From NCBI GenBank assembly GCA_022059125.1, contig JAEUWY010000006.1, positions 3,534,001 to 3,598,000 of the forward strand: 64,000 nucleotides of DNA. The letters run 5' to 3'. Of this stretch, positions 55,001 to 64,000 are shown in pieces. The stretch comes from Corynespora cassiicola. Taxonomy: Eukaryota; Ascomycota; Dothideomycetes; Pleosporales; Corynesporascaceae. Below the pieces are notes generated by a model, which saw nothing but the letters and a program-made list of their open reading frames with translations, ran no database searches and was not told the DNA's origin. The position numbers and the translations under genes are program-made. The number at the start of each line of letters is the position of its first letter. The stretch's first letter is position 1.

Positions 55001-55322
55001 GGGCGGAGGTATGGACGATGTGGAGACTCGTAGGGCGGGGGTGGGATGAGTGTGATGTTGGCCAACCTACTTCGATCTGCAAAGAATGGTCATATGGGAA
55101 AGGGAAAGACGTAGCTCCGTATACTCTGCCATTCATGAGATTTAGAAATCTTCGTTTCATTTGCGTATCTGCGTCATGTCTGGTTCGCTAGATTCCATGT
55201 CCCCGCCATGTCCTAGTCCCATGTAGTGCCATCCCAAAAACTCCGCGCTGGAAGAGAAAACGTGACAATATGGGAGAAGCCTCCATGAAATCGTACATCT
55301 ATTTGTATTAATTCTGGGCTGA
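52005..55322. other. 3.3 kb without a supported gene
   Basis: The longest such stretch in the window. Frames up to 316 codons occur but show pyrimidine-biased composition (54300-54700 is almost all C/T/A) and no domains. 54780-55030 is G-rich. At 53047-53057 the sequence TGGCTTAGTGG matches a tRNA A-box, but no tRNA can be folded. Confidence 0.5.
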
Positions 55323-57684
55323 TCAATTCCATCCGCCCTGATTCTGAGTCCAGCTTCCATTCAGATCCCCGGCATCGTGATTCGACTGTGGCATTCCGGG
55401 TCCGTATACCAGTGCCTGTCTGACCCGACCCTCGGTCGGCTGCGGCATCTCAGGCAAGCCGCCCGCAGACTGTGGTGGCGGAGTTGTCCACTCCTGATTG
55501 GGCGCACCAAAGGGATTCCCGTTGTATGGACTCGTGGAGAATGGACTTGACTGGGGGGCATATGCGGATGGGGGAGTGGTGGGGATCCCATTGTACATTT
55601 GTTGTGAAGAAGACGGCGGCATCCACGGCTGCTGGTAGAAGGGGGGCGGTTGAGGCGTGAGGCTCTGGGACTGCGGGGACGTGTGAGGTGAAGAGACGCG
55701 GTTGTATAGTTGGGCCAGCAGAGGTGCTGATTCGCGCTGGAAGCGATCCCGCCAATTCGTGAAGCCAAAGCGAAGGCCAAAACGAGATAGGATTGACGTA
55801 AAGTCGTTGATGGCATTGATGGCGCGAGTGGTGGGATCTTGCGGTACAGAGAGTCCGTCGGGGATAAGTGGTGACGGGAACGGAGGTGGGGATGCTTGGG
55901 TTGGGGGCGCCAATGGATCCTCAGACGACGTTGTAGGCGCCGACGGAGGAGGCGGGGTTGGCGGCACGGGGCTAAGAATAGCGTCGGTGTTGCGCGATAA
56001 GACATCGACAAACTGCCGGCCCGTCATGTATGCGCGCATGGCATCGTAAAAGGTGATGGGAGGTTTGGTGGTGTTGGATGGCTTGGATATCAACGAGAGT
56101 AGATTGGTTGCGTATGAGATGCAGTGCTCAAAGATGAGCCTCTGGGCGTAGTCTTGAATGTGGGGTATCCGGGCGCTTGGCGACAAAATGTATACGTAGC
56201 TGTACAAGAGCTCCAACTCGAAGAAGGAGCGGATGGCGGGGAGGGTGTTTTGCGGCATCTCATTGAACCAGTCCGACATTCGGTTGTACATGTTCCAGAT
56301 GTAGGGATAAGGGTCCTGCCAGGGCTCGCGGCCGGACTGAAACAGGTCCATGTACCATTCGGACTGGATCTGGCGGATCCTGAACAGATCGAGGGCCGAG
56401 TCAAAAGACTGAAGGAAGACGTGGGATTGCGGCGAATTCTTCGGAGATGTGGCCGAGTTGTGGAAAGGGAGCGAGACATGAGCGGATTCGTCCGAGAAGG
56501 AGAAGGCTCGGGTTTGGACGAGCGAGGTGGATCTGAGAGGGCTCAGTTGGGGCAGAAGGAATGAGGCGGGTTACGTACCTGTCTAGTGCATATACGCACC
56601 AGTAGACTCTTCTTCGGACTTCCAGCTTGGGCCGGGAGATGGTCGCGCTTCGGGAAGGGTCCTGGTGGATGCCAAGATCGACCATGGCTCTAGATGCAGC
56701 GCCTATCAGGGTCCAGCTGTCAAAATGGTGGGGGTCCATCATGGCGTAGATGACGAGCAGGATGATGGCCTGGATGCTGCTGATGAAGCCCGGGTGCAGC
56801 ACGTCTTCGGCATACTCGAGGGCGGCATTGACATGGCCAACCGCATCCGAGTACAGAGTGTCGCCTCGCTGCTCGGATTGAGAGAGACAGGCCACGGCCA
56901 GCACCATGCGGACGGTCCAGTGATCAAAGGCGGTGGCAGCATTCTCGTCGAAGTGATAGACGGCATCGACCGAGGCATAGAGGCTGGCCTCTTCCAAGAT
57001 GGGGAGCAGCGTGTAGATGTTGTTCAGATAGTGCTGGATTAGCGGGGTAGCGGCAAACCTGGGAGGGAGCTTCTTGGTCAGGCCGGCGGGGAGGTCCTCC
57101 TTGGAGCTTGCTGAGAGGATCAGCCGAGCATACGACATTTCGGTGGTGAAGCCGTAAAAGTCGCGTGCCGTGGCATTGACGGCGCTGGCAGAGTCAGTAT
57201 CGCGCAGAGCAGAAGGACGGGCGCTCGTGACGACTCACAGGAGGCCAAAATCCGAGACCAGCTCGTCGATGTCAGAGGCCTCTTTGCGGCGGGCGGCGCG
57301 TTTGCTGATGGTGGACCTGACGGGCTTGACGGTGTCGACCGAGGTCCTCCTGGGGGTCGCGGTTTCCGCATCTTGCATCAGGATGGACGACGACTTCCTC
57401 CGCGCGCGGGCCTCGGCAATCTTCTTCTCAAGACGCTCGACGCGGGCCTCGAGCGTCGCCACATAGCTCCTCTCCTTGCCGCGCGCAAACTGGTCGTTGG
57501 TGCTCGAGCACTCGGTGGCGCGGTTCGACTTCTCGCACGCGGTGCAGGCGGGCAGCTTCCCATCGCACTTGATCTTGGCGGCACGACACCGCGAGCAGGC
57601 GGCCACGGGGCGGCTGACACGCAGCAGCGGCGTTTCCAGCACCATGAGGTCGTTGCCGGCGAGCGGGTGGGCGTCTATGAGCAT
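55323..57684 (-). CDS. Zn2Cys6 transcription factor with fungal_trans domain
   Basis: Three exons (57684-57239, 57184-56579, 56532-55323) join in frame to 753 residues. The zinc cluster is near the N-terminus (ACSRCRAAKIKCDGK, CTACEK, ATEC), followed by the linker STNDQFARGKERSYVATLEA and a coiled coil RVERLEKKIAEARARRK. The fungal_trans domain spans about residues 170-420, with YWCVYALDR split by intron 2 and STSLVQTRAFSF next. The C-terminal 250 residues are Pro/Ser/Gln-rich, a likely activation domain. Junctions restore DFGLLAVNATARDF and ALDRSTSLVQ. The target is unknown. It is divergent from a second Zn2Cys6 gene. Confidence 0.9.
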
Positions 57685-59095
57685 GGCGGGCAATCAACAT
57701 ATAAAGCACGTGGAGGGGGGAGGCCCGATTGGGAAATGGATAGAAGAGACGGTAGCGAGAGACGGGCAGGAGACGGGCAAGAGACGGGCGAGAGACGGGC
57801 GAGGGGGGACGGAGAGCAGGCCAGCTGGACAAGAGAAGGAGCACCAGGAGTACCAGAGGCACCAGGAGTACTAGGAGCAGCTGGGACGGGGAATAAAGAA
57901 ACGACTGGAGAACAGGAGGGGCATCGGGGTCGGACATGGCTGCTCTATGAGCGCCATGTCGAGAGGACGGCTTACCAGGGTCGGTGCAATGGACGAGGCG
58001 GGCTAGCGCGGCAGTACAGCGTCTGGCAGGGCCGTGGTAGGGCAGCGGTAGGGCACACTGTTCAGCTTACGGTGCTGGAGCTGGGGCCGTGGCCGTAGCC
58101 GTCGTCTTCGTCTTCGTCGTCGTCGCGGAGCCTCGCAGAGGGAGGCGAGTGGTGAGCAGTGCGCCGTGCGCCGTGCGTGGGCCGAGGCGCAGCCTGTCGA
58201 CGGTGCGGGCTGACGCTGTGATTGGGGCTCGGGGCTGGCGGGGGGAGGGGGACAAGAGGCTGCCCCGCTGTATTGTGTTGGAGGATGCCGTCGGTATGTT
58301 TCTTCTGGAGGGCGAGTCGACGAGTCCAGGCGGGCGACGCAGGAGGTGCAGACGCGGACGCAGACGGTGCAGGCGGCGCCCGTCGTCTCTTGGGCGCAGA
58401 CGCGGCCGGCGGAGCCCACCCGGCCAACCAGGCGGCCGAACGGCCTTCCAGCGCCCATCCGGTGCCCATCCAGTGAGCTTCGGGCGAAGGTCCAACAGGG
58501 CGCAAAACAAACGTGGAAGGTTTGGGCCCGTTTGGGCGGGTTTCGCTGGGCCAAACCGGCGCCTGGCTGGCCCGTCTGGCCTGTCGGGCCTGTCTGGCTG
58601 TCCCGGACGGGCGCCATTGTGGCCTTGCCTACGCCTGTCTGGCCCGTCACGCCTGTCTAGCCCGCCTAGCCCGTCTAGCCCGGATGGCCCTGAGGGCCTG
58701 GCACCGTCTGCCGATTGGGGGGAACGGGCGTCCATGGGCGGCCATGGCCTGCCACCGCCGGCCTCTCGCGCCCTGGGGTCCGCGCTGCAGCTCCGCAGTC
58801 GAGACATTCGAAAACACCCAAACCACCTCGACTCGACCAAGCTCCGTCCGCTATTGCGTCTTGCTGCTTGGCTGTGCCACGGCCGCCTGCTTGCCTTCGC
58901 GCCTTCGCGCCTTCGCGCCCTCAACCCCATATACCGCCCCTTCGACCTCCCGGATCCAGCATCCCCCTCCGCATCCCACGCCTCCTCCCTCCCACGCCCG
59001 CCAGCGATTCGCCCTGGCATGGCCGAGTGCGCTGCCCGCCATCCCCCCGCCGCCGCCTCCTCCGCCGCCCACGCCCCCTGCTGCCCGCCATCACC
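57685..59095. promoter_or_regulatory. Long divergent promoter region between two Zn2Cys6 genes
   Basis: 1.4 kb between two regulator starts. It is GC-rich with repeated GAC/GGGC tracts (57760-57810 holds repeated GAGACGGGC units; 58540-58690 repeated GCCTGTCTGGC units). Long open frames on both strands are composition effects. Confidence 0.5.
57755..57805 (+). repeat. Short tandem GAGACGGGC-like units
   Basis: About five imperfect 9-12-base units built on GAGACGGGC, in the divergent regulator promoter. Confidence 0.6.
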
Positions 59096-61639
59096 ATGGA
59101 CCAGAAGCCCTCTGCCCACGCCAGCAAGCAGAATGGAGAGGACCACCAGGCCTCGCCCAACCGCATTGCCCACACCCTGACCGCCTGTGTGCGCTGCCGC
59201 ACGGTATGCTGCCCCTCCGCTGAGCATCATCCGCAGTCGCACTGACTGAACCCTTCCCCCACAGCGCAAGACGAGATGCGACCCGGGCCTCCCCCGCTGC
59301 GGCCCCTGCGAGCGCACAAACTCGCACTGCGAGTACTACGACCCGACAAAGGGCCAGAAGATCCCCCGCAACTACGTCGTGCACCTCCAGCACAAGGTGC
59401 GCGACCTGGAGAAGCAGTTGGCCGACCTCGAGCGGGATGATATCGAGCCGGACCCCGAAGACGTGATGCGCGGCGCCGCCGCCGTGCGTGTGCAAGAGTC
59501 GGACGAGAGCAAGTTCCTGGGGCCCTCGAGCGGCATCACCATCACCCGCCTGGTCATGCAGCTGGCGAAGCAATTCACAGACTCCAAGTCCATATCCGAG
59601 ATTGTGCCCGACTCGCGCGCCCGAAGCATCAAGGCCACCTTCGACGAGGAGGACGTCAAGCCCACCTCCAAGGTTTACCCGCTGGTCAGCGATGTTGCTG
59701 CCGAAGAGCTGCCCAACCGCGACCTCACCAACCTGCTCGTGCAGCTCTTCTACAGCAAGGTGCACCCAATGTATCCCATGTTCCACGAGCCCACCTTCAC
59801 CCAGGACGTCGAGGACGTCTACAACGGCTCCGACGACGCCTACCAGAATTTTTGCCTGCGCATGGTCATCGCCATCAGCCTGCAGAAGATGGACACGCAG
59901 TACGCCGGCCTCGCCGACTCCTACTACCTGGCTGCCTTGAAGTTCTTCGAGAGCGCCATCAAGCCAATGAACGTCAAGACACTGCAGTGCTTCGCCTTGA
60001 TCGCCGGCTATTCGCTTCTCACGCCAACCAGGACCGCCGTCTATTACATCGTGGGTCTTGGCATACGGCTCTGCCAGGCGCTGGGGCTGCACGAGGAGAA
60101 GACCATCACCAGGGGCCCCGGCGGCCGCCTGGCCGATCCGCTCGAGATCGACATGCGTAGGCGGCTGTTTTGGAGCCTGCTCACCATGGACTATGGCCTG
60201 GCACACAGTCTGGGGCGCCCAGCCCATTTCGCCACCCGGATGGACCACATTGACGTCGGATGGTTCGAGTTGGTCGACGACGTCTACATTACCAAGGACG
60301 GCACCCGGCCCGCCCCGCAGGCCTCGCTCAAGAAGTGGATCGCCATACATTTTTACAAGATGCGGATGCTGCAGCTGGAGATTAGGCGCAAACTATACCA
60401 GAAGAAAAGGCCCGAGCCAAAGGACGACCAAGATCCCTGGTTCGCCGAGATGCAGGCCAAGATGGAGGCCTGGAGGGACACGAGCCCTGAGATGGATGGC
60501 GGCTCGGGCCTGAACAAAGTTTGGTGAGTCTGACCTGAGTGAGATATTACGTGCGTCCGGGGCTAATGCAGCGTAGGTTCACCGGTCGCTACAACACCAT
60601 GATTGTCTTCCTCTATCGGCCATCGCCGCAGGTCCCTCGTCCGTCGGTCCAGGCCGCCATACGCTGCTTTGAAGCCTGCCGGTACAACATCTACATGACG
60701 GAGAAGCAGATTGAGACCAAGAGCGTGGACCTGACGTGGATTTTCACTCAAGCCATCTTCATGGCCATCAACACCATACTATGGACCCTTTCGTACGCAG
60801 AAGTGCGCCGCATGCATCCCCGGGACGAAGTCGAGGCTCACCTCAGGGTTGCCTTGCGGTCCATCGAGCTTTCGTCCGAGCGGTGGCCTGGTGTGCTCTC
60901 CGCTTTTGAGCTGTACCGCAACCTCATTGGCGCGTGCATGAAGATCTACGACAAGGATGGCGACATTCCGATCGCGGCAGGGTCTCCGTCAGACAGCGCT
61001 TCGGTCATATCCAGCATGGTCGAAGGCATCAACCGGTCGCGGACGACGAGCCCCGCCACTGCCTCAACGGCGTCGGTCAGTACACCTTCAGAAAAGTCGC
61101 AGCCACCCTTTGGGTATTTACCAAACCAACCGCAGTCTATGTTCAACTTCAACGCACCCCAGACCAACGGGCACAACGCCTTTTCAACATCGCCGAGCGT
61201 GTCTCTGCAACCCTCGCCGCAGCAAATCCCCCCTCAACCGTACATGGACACTAGCCCCAAGACGTCGGTAGATACGACCAACATTCCGACATTTAGCTAT
61301 CCTCCCTCTACTCAGTTTACACCGCTGCCCACCACCTTTGCCGAGCTTCCTCAATGGAATCCGACATTTGCCCTTCCACACCAGGACCAGTATGGCATGC
61401 CTGGGGTTCCGCAGCCCCTATCATCACCGCTGTACAACGAACACTACATGGCGAACCAGGGCTATCCCATGGCAGACTATCTGAACCCCCAGTGGAGCAA
61501 CGAGAATAGAGGCACGGGCTTGAATCACGAGCAGCAGCAACAGCTGATGCAGACTTTTGAGGCGAACGAGACTGGAACCATTGAGGCCATGATTCAACAA
61601 AGCAACCAGCTCTTCCGCCCGCCGGTGCAAACGTATTGA
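59096..61639 (+). CDS. Zn2Cys6 transcription factor with Gln-rich C-terminus
   Basis: Three exons (59096-59203, 59265-60523, 60577-61639) give 809 residues. Intron 1 splits the zinc cluster after CVRCRT; joined it reads C-x2-C-x6-C-x6-C-x2-C-x6-C with RKTRCDPGLPRCGPCERTNS. The dimerisation helix is NYVVHLQHKVRDLEKQLADL. The fungal_trans domain covers about residues 170-480 (FYSKVHPMYPMFHEPTF, VGLGIRLCQALGLHE, RRLFWSLLTMDYGLAHSLGR). The second junction restores KVWFTGRYNTMIVF. The last 200 residues are Ser/Pro/Gln-rich with the run EQQQQL, a usual activation region. Target genes unknown. Confidence 0.92.
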
Positions 61640-62430
61640 ATCGGAGTTTGATTTATCAGCGTGCCAACTCAACGCCGTGGGCCAAATCCACGGTACGTAC
61701 CACTCTCAACGTGCGATGCCCGAGTGTTCGGCCGAACGCACTTGAACGCTCCCCGACCGTGGTACAGGAATCGGTGCTAGGGCACGTGCAAAGCGCCAAG
61801 CCCTGCACTACATCAACCGTGGTCCTGTACTCGCTACTCATCCTTGGCCATATCCTGAGTTCTCACCTCTCGGGGTCCGCGAGGCGCCGTATTTCTGGCC
61901 CAGAGCAGTGTACAAATGTATTCTAAGCTCTCGACTATCAGTCTTTCGGGTTCCATGGTTATATTTTCTTTCTTCACTTTTTGGAAGTCGTGAACGATCC
62001 GTCTGTTGGCATTCAGCGATGGTGCTTGGGTGTTTTTGGTCAAAATCTTGGAGTCCTGATTATGCATGATACACCATTACCAGCTTGCATGTGGGGAGGT
62101 GGATAGAAGCTGAGGGTCGAGAGAGCAGAAGCAATGATGTGTGGAAGTGAAGCAATGGACAAGTAATCTGGCGACGGGGAGATTGATGTACTGAATAGGT
62201 ACGGATGGATGAGTCCATGGTCAGCAGGCCTGGTTGTGTGTAGGACATCTCTTTCAGTAGTCAGAGTAGAGTCGAAGTGGAATAAGCCGTTCTTGTCAAA
62301 CTGTCATGTTTTCTGCACAAGTCACTTGATGCCGTTTAAGTCTTTAGTGGTCAAGTGTTCGTCGTCAATGTATCTCATTACATCATCTCTACCACCTCGT
62401 CGTCATTATATTCAATCATCCCCCTCTACC
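61640..62430. other. Intergenic
   Basis: No supported gene in 0.8 kb, apart from the 3' ends of the two converging genes. Confidence 0.5.
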
Positions 62431-63597
62431 CTACCCCTCAACCACCCCCCTAAACTCCTCCCTCCCTCTCCCCGTCCAAAATCTCAGCCTCAACACCTTC
62501 CCACTCCCACTCCTACTTCCCCCCTGCTGCTGCTGCTGCTGCTGCTGCTGCCCATCTCCCGCGCTCGCTGCCCCGCGCCGCACCGCCTTCATCCGTGGCT
62601 TTGCAGCCTTGGACTCGGAGACGGCGGGTTTGGGGAGGGCTGTTGGGGGAGGGGATGCTGGGGGGTTGAGGCGGAGACGGAGTCTAGGGGCCGCGGCGGT
62701 GGTGGTGATTACGGTGCTGCTGCTCGCGGTACTTGCGATGCTGCTGCTACTACTACTACTGGCAGCGGTGGTGGTGGCGGTGGCTTTGCTTTTACTCTTG
62801 CCATTGCCCTTGGTCGTGACTTTGCTCTTGCTCTTGTCCTCGTCCTTGGCTATGGCTTTGGTCGTGGCCTTGGCCTTGCCCTTGCGGCTCTTCGCTGCTG
62901 GTGCTGGAGCCGGCGCCGGCGCGGGGGTCTGCGCCTCCCTCTTGACGCGCTTGGGCTTTGGGGCGGAGACGGGCTCGGGCGAGTAGCGCTTTGGGGGGTT
63001 GCGCTTGCGCTTTCCGAGCGCGAAGCGGGAGAGGATGGACGGGGTGGGGGGAGCGGTAGCGGGAGCCGTGCGAGCAATAGTAGCAGCGGGAGCTGTAGCA
63101 GCCGGGGCAACAGTACCAGCGCGAGCACTGGCAGCAGGAGTCGCAGGAACGACGGCACTAATGGCCTCCGCGCTCGTCGCCGCCGCCGCCGCTGCCCTAA
63201 CCCTGGCCTCCCTATCCCTCCTCTTCAGCCTCTTCTGCCACTCTATCATAATCTCCTCGTCATGGAACCAGACGGCTAGCCGCTTCCGCGCGCTCTTGGG
63301 GTACAGCGACGACTTGGAGCCTTGGCCTTGGGGAGCGATGCTAGAACGACGGTTGGGGCGGTGGCCCGTGTGGGGCGCCAACAGATCTTCGTTCAAGGTC
63401 TCCGGGGGCCGATTTGTGATGTGCAGACCAGAAGCTGGAGGGGGTGTTGCGGGAGTCAGAGTGATGACGGGGGCGGGGACGGGGCCGGGGATGCGGGCTG
63501 GAGGGCTAGATGGGGGGTCGAGGGCGTAGGCCATTGTAGGTAGGCGGAGTGCACCCCTGCTGCTTTCGACGGAGATGAAGTTGTGCTCTGCAGACAT
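62431..63597 (-). CDS. Low-complexity basic protein, probably nuclear
   Basis: A single exon of 388 residues. The only ordered-looking part is about residues 88-130 (SSLYPKSARKRLAVWFHDEE, then IMIEWQKRLKRRDREARVR). The rest is Ala/Pro/Thr/Ser/Lys-rich: an Ala run, KRKRNPPKRYSPEP with a bipartite nuclear signal, PAPAPAPAPA, RKGKAKATTKA, S-rich, and a Q9 run followed by GGSRSGSGK. It resembles chromatin-associated or AT-hook-like proteins in composition, but no exact AT-hook is seen. Codon-level GC bias supports translation, yet low complexity makes the gene call less certain. The final 20 residues are less repetitive (LRLRFWTGRGREEFRGVVEG). Confidence 0.65.
   Translation of the reverse strand: MSAEHNFISVESSRGALRLPTMAYALDPPSSPPARIPGPVPAPVITLTPATPPPASGLHITNRPPETLNEDLLAPHTGHRPNRRSSIAPQGQGSKSSLYPKSARKRLAVWFHDEEIMIEWQKRLKRRDREARVRAAAAAATSAEAISAVVPATPAASARAGTVAPAATAPAATIARTAPATAPPTPSILSRFALGKRKRNPPKRYSPEPVSAPKPKRVKREAQTPAPAPAPAPAAKSRKGKAKATTKAIAKDEDKSKSKVTTKGNGKSKSKATATTTAASSSSSSSIASTASSSTVITTTAAAPRLRLRLNPPASPPPTALPKPAVSESKAAKPRMKAVRRGAASAGDGQQQQQQQQQGGSRSGSGKVLRLRFWTGRGREEFRGVVEG
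62524..62550 (-). repeat. (CAG)9 repeat coding for polyglutamine
   Basis: Nine CTG units on the + strand, read as CAG/Gln on the coding strand in the low-complexity protein. Likely variable in length between strains. Confidence 0.9.
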
Positions 63598-64000
63598 AGT
63601 GGTGATGGTAGTGGCAGTGGCAGTGGCAGTGGTTGCGCCGGAAAGAAATCCGCTGGAGCAGTTTCGAATTGGCTCGCTTCAAAGATATGAGCTTTCTTCT
63701 ATGGTAGAAAGCGTCTTTGATATGCTGGGTTGGCTGTGAGAGCACAAGGTGGGTGTCGCTGGTGGGTTGAGTTTGTAGGCACCTCGAGCCAGCAGTGGTA
63801 GGGTAGTGGAGAACTGGAGGAACAGCCCGGGCAGGGAAAGGATTTATATACAATGTTTCCACCTTCTCGGACAAAACAATTTAACTTGTCACAGTTGATG
63901 TCCGAGTTTGGGAGAAGTGAATACTTAAATCTTTGGTCTTGGCATTGCCTTGCCCGGCAACGGCGCTATTGTGCGGCAGCCGTGCAATACTGAGACCCAG
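63598..64000. other. Promoter side of low-complexity protein gene
   Basis: No other gene recognised before the window edge. A GTGGCA-type hexanucleotide run (63610-63632) lies just upstream of the ATG. Confidence 0.5.

Noticed and set aside
54083..55033. 316-codon frame on the + strand
   Set aside because: Crosses the pyrimidine-rich and G-rich blocks; Pro/Ser/His runs are compositional.
58067..59317. 416-codon frame on - and 363-codon frame on +
   Set aside because: Both lie in the GC-rich divergent promoter and overlap each other; Arg/Gly/Pro/Ala composition and no conserved residues.
62209..63279. 356-codon frame on the + strand
   Set aside because: Antisense of the low-complexity protein; Leu/Gly-rich repeats arising from the same simple sequence.

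Overview
The window is nuclear DNA from a filamentous ascomycete (Pezizomycotina; Dothideomycete-like in style, but I cannot place it further). Genes are interrupted by short introns of about 41-130 bases with GTAAGT/GTACGT-like donors, CTAAC/CTGAC-type branch points and CAG/TAG acceptors. The families are typical of moulds: Zn2Cys6 regulators, a division 1 chitin synthase, secreted dipeptidyl-peptidase V, a fungal POT peptide transporter and MFS permeases. Exon structures were rebuilt by hand from reading frame and splice consensus, so most junctions are inferences checked by frame and by family similarity. Small exons can be wrong.

Layout. 1-316: tail of a coiled-coil protein. 1374-2161: four-helix membrane protein. 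2953-4668: DUF885 zinc peptidase. 5908-6821: BTB/POZ protein. 7500-8560: microsatellite-rich gene-free DNA. 8570-10592 (-): peptide transporter. 12426-14722 (-): secreted dipeptidyl-peptidase V. 14723-17015: gene-poor. 17016-18532: two orphan genes. 19629-22477: chitin synthase. 22757-23146 (-): glycine-rich membrane peptide. 23992-25164 (-): DUF1295 reductase-like protein.

26137-38425 is the most interesting part. It holds a Zn2Cys6 regulator, a 2-oxoadipate dioxygenase-like enzyme (DUF1338), a class II aldolase, a two-cysteine Asp/Glu/hydantoin-type racemase, an NAD(P) 2-hydroxyacid dehydrogenase, an FAD amine oxidase of the sarcosine/pipecolate/saccharopine oxidase family, and a sugar-porter-type MFS permease. 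Strands strictly alternate, giving three divergent pairs that share 0.6-0.7 kb promoters and three tightly convergent 3' ends. Two of the shared promoters carry CTCGG...CCGAG inverted repeats of the kind bound by Zn2Cys6 dimers. The enzymes suggest a catabolic cluster for an amino acid or amino-acid-derived compound, with lysine or pipecolate via 2-oxoadipate and 2-hydroxyglutarate as one testable route.

38837-45492: an orphan membrane protein, a TRI12-like 14-helix MFS efflux pump, an unknown intracellular protein and a secreted 20-cysteine protein. 46066-50656: an asparagine-synthetase-like protein (ASNSD1 type) and a VPS9-CUE Rab5 exchange factor, head to head. 51439-52004: a small protein that looks like a free-standing NLR (STAND) N-terminal domain with a very acidic tail. 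52005-55322: no convincing gene. 55323-61639: two divergently transcribed Zn2Cys6 regulators. 62431-63597: a low-complexity basic nuclear-type protein with a polyglutamine run.
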